In this document: piece by piece, positions 18,357-26,646 of the stretch
Layout of the letters: each line of letters opens with the position of its first letter
Numbering within the stretch: the stretch's first letter is position 1
The notes under the pieces: model-generated
Seen by the model: only the letters and a program-made list of their open reading frames with translations
Database searches by the model: none
Told to the model about the DNA's origin: nothing
Position numbers and translations under genes: made by a program
NCBI RefSeq assembly: GCF_900129315.1
Contig: NZ_FQUS01000014.1
Location: 62,001 to 126,000 of the forward strand
Direction of reading: 5' to 3'
From: Fodinibius roseus
GTDB taxonomy: Bacteria; Bacteroidota; Rhodothermia; Balneolales; Balneolaceae
Length of the DNA: 64,000 nucleotides

Positions 18357-19391
18357 ATGCCCTCTTTCAGCATTATTATTGTTTCTTGGAATGCCCTTCA
18401 TCACCTCAAAAAGTATCTGCCGAGTGTGGTTGCTACCAGCTACAGCGATTTCGAAATTATTCTGGCGGATAACGCCTCTGACGACGGGTCCAAAGCATGG
18501 GTTCGGCAGCAGTATTCCGAAGTGAAAATTGCGGCGCTGGATGAAAACTACGGCTACTGCGGCGGGAATAACCGGGCGGTCCCCCACGCAAGCGGCGAAA
18601 TCCTGCTTTTCCTGAATAATGATGTCCGCGTGGAGCCGGACTGGCTGGATGCGCTCGCCGAATGTTTTACCGACCCGGAGGTAGCTGCTGCGCAGCCCCG
18701 GTTCCGATCCGATAAACAGCCGGAATATTTTGAATACGCCGGGGCGGCGGGGGGTTTTTTGGACCGCTATGGCTACCCTTTTTGCAGGGGACGCATTTTC
18801 GATACCGTCGAAAAAGATCAGGGACAGTATGACGATCCACGGGATATCTTATGGGCCGGCGGGGCGGCGCTGGCGGTCCGGAAAACAATATTTGAGGAGC
18901 AGGGGGGATTTGACGAGGATTTTGAGTTTCATATGGAGGAAATCGACCTGTGCTGGCGCCTCTGGAACGCCGGCCACAGGGTGCGGTACTGTCCCCATAG
19001 CATCATCTACCACCTCGGGGGCGGCTCACTGCCGATGGAATCCCCCCGGAAAACCTACTATAACTACCGGAATAACTTAATCATGCTCTGGAAGAATTGC
19101 AGCGCGCAAACGCTGCATCGGCGATTCTGGATACGTTACAGCTTGGATGTTGTGGCCGCCCTGCGATCCCTGCTGCGGGGAAAATGGGCCGAATGCAAGG
19201 CGATCGTCCGCGCCCATTATCATTTTTGGCAATCCTTCGGGACGACCCGTCAAAAGCGGGCCTGCCTGCAGGAGAGGCGAACCGTCAAGAGCGATCCCTC
19301 CCCGCTGCTCCCGGTAAATATCATCGTGGAGTACTTCATCAACCAAAAGCGTACCTTTGACGCCCTGTTTTCGGCTTCCGAAGAAACATGA
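18357..19391 (+). CDS. Family 2 glycosyltransferase (rhamnosyltransferase-like)
   Basis: A 344-residue GT-A fold glycosyltransferase of the WbbL/rhamnosyl type. The N-terminus has FSIIIVSWNALHHL, then ILADNASDDGS. The metal/nucleotide motif is LFLNNDVRVEPDWLDAL, and the catalytic-acid region is FHMEEIDLCWRLWNAGH. No membrane segment is seen, so it is cytoplasmic or peripheral, adding a sugar to a lipid-linked or cell-surface glycan. The C-terminal ~60 residues are basic and probably associate with the membrane. No other polysaccharide genes are adjacent. Confidence 0.85.
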   Translation: MPSFSIIIVSWNALHHLKKYLPSVVATSYSDFEIILADNASDDGSKAWVRQQYSEVKIAALDENYGYCGGNNRAVPHASGEILLFLNNDVRVEPDWLDALAECFTDPEVAAAQPRFRSDKQPEYFEYAGAAGGFLDRYGYPFCRGRIFDTVEKDQGQYDDPRDILWAGGAALAVRKTIFEEQGGFDEDFEFHMEEIDLCWRLWNAGHRVRYCPHSIIYHLGGGSLPMESPRKTYYNYRNNLIMLWKNCSAQTLHRRFWIRYSLDVVAALRSLLRGKWAECKAIVRAHYHFWQSFGTTRQKRACLQERRTVKSDPSPLLPVNIIVEYFINQKRTFDALFSASEET

Positions 19392-19578
19392 ATTCCGTAA
19401 GCAGTCACAATTATCGTATGCTGTAAAATGACTGTAAAAAGTGGTGCGAATCCGCGTCCCCCTCCCCGTTTTTCAATAACGCAGGAAATCCGCTTTGCCG
19501 GTTCACCTCCTCTGCCTTCGATCCCCCGCCCCACACAAAATTTACCGGGTATAAATAAAAATATCTGCGGAGTACAAA

Positions 19579-19719
19579 ATGGTCCCAAAAATACAAAGGA
19601 TCATTAAACGGCTGCTACCTCACTTTAAGATCGAATTAATATCGCACAAATATGCTATTTATATGCGGGATGATCTTCTGCTTATTGCAGTAAATCGCAA
19701 TAAAGACAGGATATTATGA
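19579..19719 (+). CDS. Possible small basic protein, 46 residues
   Basis: In the 344-bp gap between the glycosyltransferase and nrdA, an ATG at 19579 opens a 46-codon frame ending TGA at 19719, 16 bp from the convergent nrdA stop. The peptide (start MVPKIQRIIKRLLPHFKIEL) has a basic amphipathic first half and an alternating hydrophobic second half (YMRDDLLLIAV), so it reads like protein rather than random sequence. No family is recognised. A 7-bp hairpin (TTATTGC at 19682-19688 with GCAATAA at 19697-19703) lies inside it. Nothing else is seen in this gap. Confidence 0.3.
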   Translation: MVPKIQRIIKRLLPHFKIELISHKYAIYMRDDLLLIAVNRNKDRIL

Positions 19720-19735
19720 AGTCCCGGATGCGCTG

Positions 19736-22156
19736 CTACTCGCACGCCGGGCAGATCCTTCTGAGCATGGGGTCCGTGGGACACGAATCGGCGTCGGCCT
19801 CGAGCGCCTCATCCACAACCTCATCCCCAAATTTCTGCCGGGCCTTGGCCTCCAGTTCGGCCTGGGTTCCTGCTTCTGCAGGCTCGCTCGTATCGGATGA
19901 ATCGCCGTTCGCGGCAGAAGCCGCACCTCCGCCTCCGAACCCTTTGCGCGATCCCCTCTTGTTTACTTTCTCGGTGTACTTCTCCCCTTTTACCACCTTG
20001 TCAATGAAGCAGTAATAGGTAGACTTCAGCTTCTTCTCCCAGGCATAGAGATAGATCTCCTCCATGTCCTCACGCAGGTGCTCGTCAATGTACAGCGACT
20101 TGGACACGGCCTGGTCGATGGATTCCTGGAAGGCCGCCGCTATATCGATCTGCCGCCTGGGATGAATCTCATAGGCGGTCTTGTACAGCTCTTTGTCGAT
20201 GACGCCATCCAGCTCATCGATATACTGCACCGACCCGTTATGGGCCTTTATGACGTCCGCCATCCCATCGCTCCACTTTCCTTTTTCCTCCAGGTCCTCA
20301 ATCAGCTGGCGGTTGATGACGATATGCTTGCCGGAAAGGGTATCGCGCGAGTAAATATTGCTGAAATAGCTGTCGATGGAGGAGGTCGTGCCGGTGATAA
20401 TGGAGATCGATGCGGTCGGCGCAATGGCCAGCAGCACGGCATTGCGGCGCGGCGGGTAATCATACCCCTCCCCCTGCTCTTCCATCTCCCGGTAGTGCCT
20501 GAACGCCCCGCGCTCTTCGGCCAGCTCCTGCGAGGTGCGGTAGGCGATCTTCCGCATAAAAGCTCCCAGCTTGCGGGCAAGGATGACGGCTTCCTCGGAA
20601 TCATAGGGAATATCCAGGTCGATCAGGGCCTCCGCAAAGCCCATGAGTCCGATCCCCAGGGGACGCAAGTCCATGGTATTCTGACGGGCGGCTTCGGAGG
20701 GATAGAAATTCTTGTCCAGGATGTTATCCAGTCCCCGCGTCATTGTTTCGAGCGTATCTACCAGTTTCTCCCAGTCGATGTCGCTTTTATCCTCTTTCAC
20801 ATGCTTCGACAGGTTCACCGACGCCAGCGTACAAACGGCCGTGGAATCGGGACGGTTGGGAATGGAGATCTCGGTACACAGGTTGGAGCTGTTGATCACG
20901 CTGTACTCCGGGCACGGGTTATGGCGGTTGTGCTCATCCTTGAAGATCAGCCACGGGTGACCCGTTTTCGCCAGCTTGAAGAGGTACTTCTTGAAGAAGT
21001 CCTGGCTGTCCAGTTGCCTGAACTGCTCCAGTTCCCCGGCTTCGGCCTGCTCAATACGCCGGGCATAATTCTTCTTGAAATCATCGCCTGTGGCATCCAC
21101 CAGTTCGGGGCACTCACCGGGATCAAACAGGTAGATCGGTTCTCCCTGGTCGATACGGCGCATCATTTCGTCGGGCATCCACAAGCTCGTGTTGAGCGAT
21201 GGCGTCCTAAAATAGGCGTTGCCCGTGGTTTCCCGCAGGTCCAGGAAGCCGTCGATATCCAGGTGCCAGGGCTGCATGGAAACGACCTGCGAGCTGCGGC
21301 GGCGTCCCCCCTGCTGGATGGAGTTGACCAGCGTATCGAAGATTTTGATAAAGGGAATGGCTCCGGATGAGGGCGCATTCAGCGAGGCAATATTCGACCC
21401 CGTTGCCCGGATGCGACTGACATCGGTCCCTACGCCCCCGGCATATTTTGCCAGGAAGGCCGTCTCGCGGGCCTTGTCCATGATCGAATCCAGGGAGTCG
21501 TCGATGACACTCACATAACAGGAAGAATACTGTGAGGTAACCGTACCCGAGTTAAACAGCGTCGGTGTGGAGTGCAGGTACTCCAGCTTTGAAAGCTTGT
21601 TGTAGATCTTGATGATCTCCTCGTTCGAATTGCCGATGCCCATGGCCACCCGCATAAAGAACCATTGCGGTTTCTCCATGACTTCTCCGTCGCGGTTTTT
21701 CATCAGGTAGCGGTCATTCATGGTGGTCAGGCCAAAATAGCCGAGCAGGCGGTCCCGCTCAAAGTCGAGCGACTGCTCCAGGAGCTCAAAATCAAAATCT
21801 TTAAGCCGTTCATGCAGCAGCTCCTGCTCAAAGCCCTTCTCCAGGTAGTCCCGGAAGCTGTCCAGCCGCCGGTCAATGCGCTTGTTGATAAGCTTCAGCA
21901 GCTGCCTTGTGGCCAGCGTATCGTAGACCGGATGCCTGGGGATAAGCTGTTCTATAGCCTTCAGCACCAGCCGGTCAAGCTCTTCGGTGGACACCCGCTC
22001 CGGCACTTTCAGATCCAGCTCCTTCATAATCAGAAAGACCAGCTCGTAGTCGTCCTCTACCTCCAGTCCCTCTATAATTTCAAAAATAGCATTAATAATT
22101 TTCTGCGTTCTGAACGGTTCTTCCGTTCCGTCGCGCTTTATGACTGTTCGTTTCAT
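19736..22156 (-). CDS. nrdA: Ribonucleoside-diphosphate reductase large subunit, class I
   Basis: An 806-residue catalytic subunit reducing ribonucleoside diphosphates to deoxyribonucleotides. The N-terminal ~90 residues (VIKRDGTEEPF) form an ATP-cone, implying dATP/ATP activity control. The active-site cysteines appear in SQYSSCYVS, NSSNLCTEISIP (radical Cys with its Asn and Glu) and VCTLASVNLS. The phosphate-binding loop is in LAIAPTASIS. The C-terminal redox pair is the terminal CPAC. A low-complexity Ala/Gly/acidic linker (residues about 740-790) precedes the tail. The class Ic-type small subunit gene lies 171 bp upstream on the same strand. Confidence 0.92.
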   Translation of the reverse strand: MKRTVIKRDGTEEPFRTQKIINAIFEIIEGLEVEDDYELVFLIMKELDLKVPERVSTEELDRLVLKAIEQLIPRHPVYDTLATRQLLKLINKRIDRRLDSFRDYLEKGFEQELLHERLKDFDFELLEQSLDFERDRLLGYFGLTTMNDRYLMKNRDGEVMEKPQWFFMRVAMGIGNSNEEIIKIYNKLSKLEYLHSTPTLFNSGTVTSQYSSCYVSVIDDSLDSIMDKARETAFLAKYAGGVGTDVSRIRATGSNIASLNAPSSGAIPFIKIFDTLVNSIQQGGRRRSSQVVSMQPWHLDIDGFLDLRETTGNAYFRTPSLNTSLWMPDEMMRRIDQGEPIYLFDPGECPELVDATGDDFKKNYARRIEQAEAGELEQFRQLDSQDFFKKYLFKLAKTGHPWLIFKDEHNRHNPCPEYSVINSSNLCTEISIPNRPDSTAVCTLASVNLSKHVKEDKSDIDWEKLVDTLETMTRGLDNILDKNFYPSEAARQNTMDLRPLGIGLMGFAEALIDLDIPYDSEEAVILARKLGAFMRKIAYRTSQELAEERGAFRHYREMEEQGEGYDYPPRRNAVLLAIAPTASISIITGTTSSIDSYFSNIYSRDTLSGKHIVINRQLIEDLEEKGKWSDGMADVIKAHNGSVQYIDELDGVIDKELYKTAYEIHPRRQIDIAAAFQESIDQAVSKSLYIDEHLREDMEEIYLYAWEKKLKSTYYCFIDKVVKGEKYTEKVNKRGSRKGFGGGGAASAANGDSSDTSEPAEAGTQAELEAKARQKFGDEVVDEALEADADSCPTDPMLRRICPACE

Positions 22157-22327
22157 GGTTCTCGGGATTTATATGTATTGATAATATTTCATTGAAATAA
22201 CCAGCTCGTACAAGCTTTTACCTTTGGATTTTGTATGCCGGTTGCCAAATATCTCGTGAGAGCTATGGCTGCATCATTGAATATTCAGTACAACCTGCTC
22301 CCTCGGCGGGATCTGCTTAACCTGCAG

Positions 22328-23314
22328 TCAGTAATTCGTGTATTCGGTCGAGGATACCTCGAAGAAGTTGATCAGCTTTTTCACGTCCTCTTTCTGGAGG
22401 AACCGCAGCGGATTTTCAGTAATATGGAATTCCTGCTGAAAGCCCAGCTCCTGCAGCCGCCGGTCGGTGATATATTTCAGGTAGCGCTCCAGTTCTCCGT
22501 ATGATATGCCCAGGATGGTGCGGTCCCCGAACTTGTGCTTCACGTATTCGATTTCCAGGGCGGTTCCCTCCAAAATGACGTCCCGTATATCCTGCACGTA
22601 TTCGGTATCCTTCACAATCTCCGGGTTTTCATCCAGCATAATCAGGATTGCTTCAATGCCATTTTGCAGGTGCAGCGACTCGTCAATCAGCACCAGCTCC
22701 ACTCCCGAGACCACATTCTTCATCTTGGCCATATCCTTGAGGGCGAAGAAATGCGCAAAGGAGGAGTAAAAGAAAATCCCTTCCAGGATGATGTTGTTCA
22801 GCAAGATGGCGCGCAGGACCTGCTTCTGTCCCTCAAGCGTTTCCGGATCGATTTGCCCGTAGCTGATCTTGTCGATCTCATCCACAATCAGCGACTGCTT
22901 CTTGCGCAGGATGGGATCGTCAAAAGCCACATCGTACATCTTCTCACGGTCCATGCCGAAGGACTGTAGCACAATCTCAAAAAAATCGCTGTGAATGTTT
23001 TCCATAAACAGCTGGGTGCTGAAGCTCATCTTGGCGTGGGGATCGGTGAGCAGCGGGAAGAAGGAGTTCACCAGCACATTCTGCACCAGCAGCTCCGAGG
23101 AGCAAAAGTAGCCCACGGCCGTATCAAAAAGATCCTTTTCATCCTCCGAAAGCGAGTGATAGTCCAGTGCATCCTGCTGAATATTCAGCTCCTCGGGAAA
23201 CCAGATCGCTTTCTTTTGTTTTTCATACAGCTCCTTGAAAATGGGATATGAAGGATCTTCACTGAGTTTAATATTATCGCGTACCGACGTGCGTCCGATT
23301 AGTTTGTTAATCAT
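22328..23314 (-). CDS. nrdB: Ribonucleotide reductase small subunit, class Ic-type (Phe at the radical-Tyr position)
   Basis: A 328-residue ferritin-like R2 subunit. Metal ligands map to E74 (CSSELLVQN), E105 and H108 (FMENIHSDFF), E178 (IILEGIFFY), and E212/H215 (IDESLHLQN). Two features differ from E. coli-type R2. The first ligand is Glu rather than Asp, and the residue four positions after H108, where the radical Tyr normally sits, is F112. This combination is the class Ic signature known from Chlamydia, in which a Mn/Fe centre replaces the tyrosyl radical. The C-terminus ends in Tyr (STEYTNY), as expected for docking to NrdA and radical transfer. Confidence 0.9.
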   Translation of the reverse strand: MINKLIGRTSVRDNIKLSEDPSYPIFKELYEKQKKAIWFPEELNIQQDALDYHSLSEDEKDLFDTAVGYFCSSELLVQNVLVNSFFPLLTDPHAKMSFSTQLFMENIHSDFFEIVLQSFGMDREKMYDVAFDDPILRKKQSLIVDEIDKISYGQIDPETLEGQKQVLRAILLNNIILEGIFFYSSFAHFFALKDMAKMKNVVSGVELVLIDESLHLQNGIEAILIMLDENPEIVKDTEYVQDIRDVILEGTALEIEYVKHKFGDRTILGISYGELERYLKYITDRRLQELGFQQEFHITENPLRFLQKEDVKKLINFFEVSSTEYTNY

Positions 23315-23422
23315 GAGATTCGATTTAATTACTGTTGAGATGTAGCATGCCAGGCCGACACCTAATAAATTTTGGTTTTAATGCTACTTAAAACGTACTG
23401 TGCCTGTAGCTATGATTCCTTT

Positions 23423-23440
23423 ATATGTATCAGTACATAT
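23423..23440. promoter_or_regulatory. Palindrome upstream of nrdB, possible operator
   Basis: A perfect 7-4-7 inverted repeat (ATATGTA-TCAG-TACATAT) about 110 bp upstream of the nrdB start, within the 276-bp region between nrdB and the metE pseudogene. It does not match the NrdR box well. It could be an operator for the nrd genes; the rest of the region shows no feature I can name. Confidence 0.3.
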
Positions 23441-23590
23441 TTTATATAAGTTGTTTACTCACAATATGTTGCAATATATACTTAATGGAAATTTAAGAGA
23501 CAGTTCTTACATAGAAAATCCACAATGAATTTGCGTGATGCTTTCCAGCTCCGTGTATCGCCGTGCCTGCTTTGTGCAAACAGCTACGCC

Positions 23591-24396
23591 TTAACTGACG
23601 TCCGCTGTCTTTCTTCGCATCCCGCGGGCGGCTTCCACCATATTTTCCAGCGACGGCAGCGTCTCTTCCCAGCCGCGGGTCTTCAGTCCACAGTCGGGGT
23701 TGACCCATATCTGCTCAGGGTCAAGCACATCCGCGGCTTTCTCCAGCAGCGCGACCATCTCTTCGGTCGACGGTACCCGGGGAGAGTGGATATCGTAGAC
23801 ACCGGGACCTATTTCATTGGGATAATCGAACTCCACGAAGGCATCCAGCAGCTCCATCCGGGAGCGGGAGGTCTCCATGGAAATGACATCCGCATCCAGG
23901 CGGGCAATATGTTCGATCACATCATTAAACTCGGAATAGCACATGTGCGTGTGGATCTGTGTTTGATCCTCAACCCCAGTAGAAGCCATGCGAAAGGCAT
24001 CTACCGCCCACTCCAGATAGCGGTCCCAGTCGTCCCGCCGCAGCGGCAACCCCTCCCGGAAGGCGGGTTCGTCAATCTGGATAGCCTGTATGCCGGCTTC
24101 CTCCAGGTCTTTGACTTCATCGCGGATGGCCAGGGCAATCTGTTTTGCCGTTTCAGACCGGGGATTGCGCCCACCAGCAGCGCCGTATCCAGCACCTGAT
24201 CATAGAGTGAGAAGTCATTCGACGGGACCCGGTCTATGCCCGCTTCTTTCTGTTTGGTCCAGTGCATCACCCGAAGGACTTCAGTGGATTCCACCAGTTT
24301 TGATTTATCGATATCGCCTTTCCAATACGATTCTACGATTTTTTTAAGATCTCTGTTGGTACCTATCCGCGGATACCCGAGGTTGTGAGTAAGCAT
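23591..24396 (-). pseudogene. metE: metE remnant: internal deletion plus frameshift
   Basis: Two frames together make the two ends of cobalamin-independent methionine synthase. From 24396, MLTHNLGYPRIGTNRDLKK to [17 protein letters not shown] equals roughly the first 80 residues. At about 24160 the homology jumps, in another frame, to [16 protein letters not shown] and continues to the natural C-terminus (end 23591) with the zinc-site segments [11 protein letters not shown] and [12 protein letters not shown]. MetE is normally about 750-770 residues, so roughly 500 codons are missing and the frame changes at the joint. The product cannot be functional. The upstream cobalamin riboswitch is intact, suggesting recent loss in a cell that uses B12-dependent synthesis instead (inference; no metH here). 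Confidence 0.85.
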
Positions 24397-24551
24397 GAGT
24401 ATTACCTTGTTTTAGCTTATAATTATACGGGGCGGGAACGCTAAAACGTTGATAAGACAGGAAATACATATATCATATAAATTATAATATAGACCTGCAC
24501 CATGCCTGTCTTTCAACAACGCCTTAGCTCCCGAAGGCCTCGTTTACTCAA

Positions 24552-24730
24552 TTTAAAGGCAGGTCTCCTGGCTCACCGAAATTTCCCTGGTCCTTCCCAT
24601 CTCTTTTGGGGCTGAGACAGTGGATTAACAAGAAAATATATCGGATTACAGTTGCGGGAACAGCTCCGGATTCTCCCTCTTCGGGGATTACCGGATTCCC
24701 TTTTCATCCGCCGGCTGGCGGACACCTTTA
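24552..24730 (-). ncRNA. Cobalamin (B12) riboswitch upstream of the metE remnant
   Basis: Read on the minus strand, the conserved elements occur in order: AAAGGTGTCCGCC, GATGAAAAGGGAATCCGG, GAGCTGTTCCCGCAACTG, CCACTGTCTCAG, GGGAAGG, and the B12 box AGCCAGGAGACCTGCC at the 3' end. This is a complete adenosylcobalamin-type aptamer. About 60 nt further downstream, 24491-24498 (minus strand GCAGGTCT) can pair with the B12-box sequence AGACCTGC (24559-24566), giving a possible alternative helix for the expression platform. It would repress metE when B12 is available. The distance to the metE start is about 155 nt. Confidence 0.9.
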
Positions 24731-24952
24731 AATCTTGTGTTCAAGAAAAGAGCTTCGGCGTCCATTGTCAACGAATACTTTTCCACATTTAGCCGAAGTT
24801 GTTAACATTTGTCCCTATTCATATAACCGAATAAATAATATTTTGCAGAATTGAGTGTTGAACGGGCGGACTAAAATGCGTATGGTATAGCAGACACTGC
24901 AGGATCAACCGACCTGCAACATGAGCACAACTCCAAAAACAACAAATAAAAT

Positions 24953-25630
24953 ATGATGAATTACTCAATCAAACTATTTACAGCTCTCGGTATCATAGGC
25001 TTGCTCATGGGCGGAGTTACTCCCGCTTCGGCCCAGCAGGCGGAGGGAGAATGGATCTCCCTGTTTGACGGACGGACGCTCAATAACTGGCAGGCCAGTG
25101 AGAATCCGGAGACCTTTTCGGTAGAAGACGGACTCATCAAGGTCGACGGTCCCCGCGCGCACCTTTTTTATAATGGCCCTGTTAATGACAGCATAGGTTA
25201 TACTACTTGGGATAATGGCAACGATTTCAAGAACTTTGAATTTATGGCCGACGTAAAAACAACCGAGGGCTCCAACTCAGGCATCTATTTCCACACCGAA
25301 TATCAGGAAGAGGGCTGGCCGGAGAAGGGATACGAAGTGCAGGTGAATAACACCCACGACGATCCACGGAAAACGGCCAGTCTCTATGCTATCAAGGATG
25401 TGATGAACGACGCTCCCGCCCGGGACGGGGAGTGGTTTACGATGTATATCAAGGTCGAAGATCGGGACATCACCATAAAAGTGGATGGAGAAACGATGAT
25501 CGAATACACCGAACCGGAAGAGGTGGACCGCGAGGGACGCGTGCTTGACAGCGGTACCTTTGCCCTGCAGGGTCACGATCCGGAAAGTGTAGTCTACTAC
25601 AAAAATATCAAAGTTAAGCCGATTGACTGA
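24953..25630 (+). CDS. Secreted DUF1080 (3-keto-disaccharide hydrolase-like) protein
   Basis: A 225-residue protein with a signal peptide (residues 1-27, ending ASAQQA) and a single DUF1080 concanavalin-like domain: GEWISLFDGRTLNNW, then DFKNFEFMADVKTTEGSNSGIYFHT, and a C-terminal GTFALQGHDPESVVYYKNIKVKP. This fold occurs in secreted proteins that cleave 3-keto-glycosides or bind sugars. It is probably periplasmic or extracellular. It is a single gene, preceded by the divergent metE leader and followed by a small gene. The start at 24953 gives MMNYSIKLF; the next Met is equivalent. Confidence 0.85.
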   Translation: MMNYSIKLFTALGIIGLLMGGVTPASAQQAEGEWISLFDGRTLNNWQASENPETFSVEDGLIKVDGPRAHLFYNGPVNDSIGYTTWDNGNDFKNFEFMADVKTTEGSNSGIYFHTEYQEEGWPEKGYEVQVNNTHDDPRKTASLYAIKDVMNDAPARDGEWFTMYIKVEDRDITIKVDGETMIEYTEPEEVDREGRVLDSGTFALQGHDPESVVYYKNIKVKPID

Positions 25631-25725
25631 TAAGCAAACGCCTCGTTCCCGTTGAATGTGACAGCAACTGATTTTACTACCTGATGATGCATAAATCACA
25701 ATCAAATTTAAAAGAGTATTATACC

Positions 25726-25923
25726 ATGGAGAAGATGGATCGTCTGCGCGATACAATTACAGACTATATTTATGAAAATGGCGTTGAATACCAGCGGCTG
25801 CTGGTCTCGAAGGAGTTTTACGAGGCGCTGCTTAAAGAGGCTGAGGAACACGATACAAAAGTAGACCTGCCCCGCCTGGAAGTGAAAGAAAATGCAGGTT
25901 ATGATTTTAAACTCCTCCCCTGA
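25726..25923 (+). CDS. Small hypothetical acidic protein
   Basis: A 65-residue protein starting MEKMDRLRDTITDYIYENG, with heptad-like helical sequence and several acidic residues. No family is recognised. An upstream in-frame ATG at 25684 would add 14 residues (MMHKSQSNLKEYYT). The coding pattern (amphipathic helices, ending YDFKLLP) supports a real gene. It lies 95 bp after the DUF1080 gene and just ahead of a repeat element. Confidence 0.55.
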   Translation: MEKMDRLRDTITDYIYENGVEYQRLLVSKEFYEALLKEAEEHDTKVDLPRLEVKENAGYDFKLLP

Positions 25924-25952
25924 TTTTCTCCCGTTCTTTACAGGCTTGTTTG

Positions 25953-26101
25953 CAGAGGCCCTTGAAAAACTGTCATTTTTGTCCAATCTCTGCCTTTTTA
26001 GGGTTTCAATATCCTCACATGAGGGCTATATATACCCTGCAGGCTTGAAATCGTACAGGCTTTGCAGTTGATACAAAACCCCTGGCCTTTCAAAGCCCTC
26101 T
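25953..26101 (+). repeat. Dispersed intergenic repeat, copy B
   Basis: A full-length copy. The outer arms are CAGAGGCCCTTGAAAAACTG and GGCCTTTCAAAGCCCTCT, with the inner block GGTTTCAATATCCTCACA and GCTTGAAATCGTACAGGC. Copies B and C lie in the same orientation on either side of the DUF1508 gene. Confidence 0.8.
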
Positions 26102-26199
26102 TATAATAATACAGGTTCATTGGCTCATTTTTTCATAATTAGGTAAAAAGTGATTATGTTTACATGACAACTCTAAATTTAAAGACAAGCGATATACTT

Positions 26200-26376
26200 A
26201 TGCCACGATGTGAAATTTACAAGGATGTTAAAGGCGAATGGAGATGGCGGAGAACAGCCAAAAACGGTGACATCCAGGCTTATTCTGATGGCGGATTTGA
26301 GGACAAGGAAGAATGCAAAAAAGATGGAAAAGAGAACGGTAACTGCACCAGTTATACACGCAGCAACTCCTATTAA
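26200..26376 (+). CDS. YegP/DUF1508-like small protein
   Basis: A 58-residue single-repeat DUF1508 protein (CEIYKDVKGEWRWRRTAKNG, with the family's F.iykdk.G.wrWrl..NG pattern). The second half has EDKEECKKDG and Cys residues not usual for the family. An in-frame ATG at 26164 would add 12 residues; the start at 26200 places the domain at the N-terminus as in relatives. Function is unknown in general; YegP of E. coli has two such repeats. It is followed by a strong terminator and flanked by repeat copies B and C. Confidence 0.75.
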   Translation: MPRCEIYKDVKGEWRWRRTAKNGDIQAYSDGGFEDKEECKKDGKENGNCTSYTRSNSY

Positions 26377-26401
26377 TTCATTTATATTACTGCAATTACG
26401 G

Positions 26402-26433
26402 GGCTGCCCATCATTCATGGGCAGCCTTTTTTT
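26402..26433 (+). terminator. Rho-independent terminator after the DUF1508 gene
   Basis: A perfect 9-bp stem GGCTGCCCA (26402-26410) / TGGGCAGCC (26418-26426), a 7-nt loop, and seven T residues (26427-26433). It starts 26 bp after the DUF1508 stop codon. Confidence 0.88.
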
Positions 26434-26460
26434 CCGAATTATCCTTAATTTTATTTACCA

Positions 26461-26600
26461 GAAGCCTTTGCAGAACTGTTCTTTTGGCCAATGCCGGCGT
26501 TATCAGTAGGTTGAAATTCTCACATATGGGCGATTTGCTGCGACAGCTACCTCTCTCTGGCCTTGACCTTGAACAAAATTCCTGTTTTTCAGAGACTTCT
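26461..26600 (+). repeat. Dispersed intergenic repeat, copy C
   Basis: A full-length but diverged copy. It starts AGAAGCCTTTGCAGAACTG, has GGTTGAAATTCTCACATA in the middle, and ends TTGAACAAAATTCCTG followed by TTTTTCAGAGACTTCT. The first 60 bp is most like copy A. Confidence 0.75.
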
Positions 26601-26646
26601 TACCATTGCTTGCTTTTATTGACTCACCTTAGACGATCAACTTGAT

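Noticed and set aside
20078-21370. Open frame of 430 codons on the plus strand
   Set aside because: Shadow of nrdA, whose minus-strand reading frame has all class I motifs.
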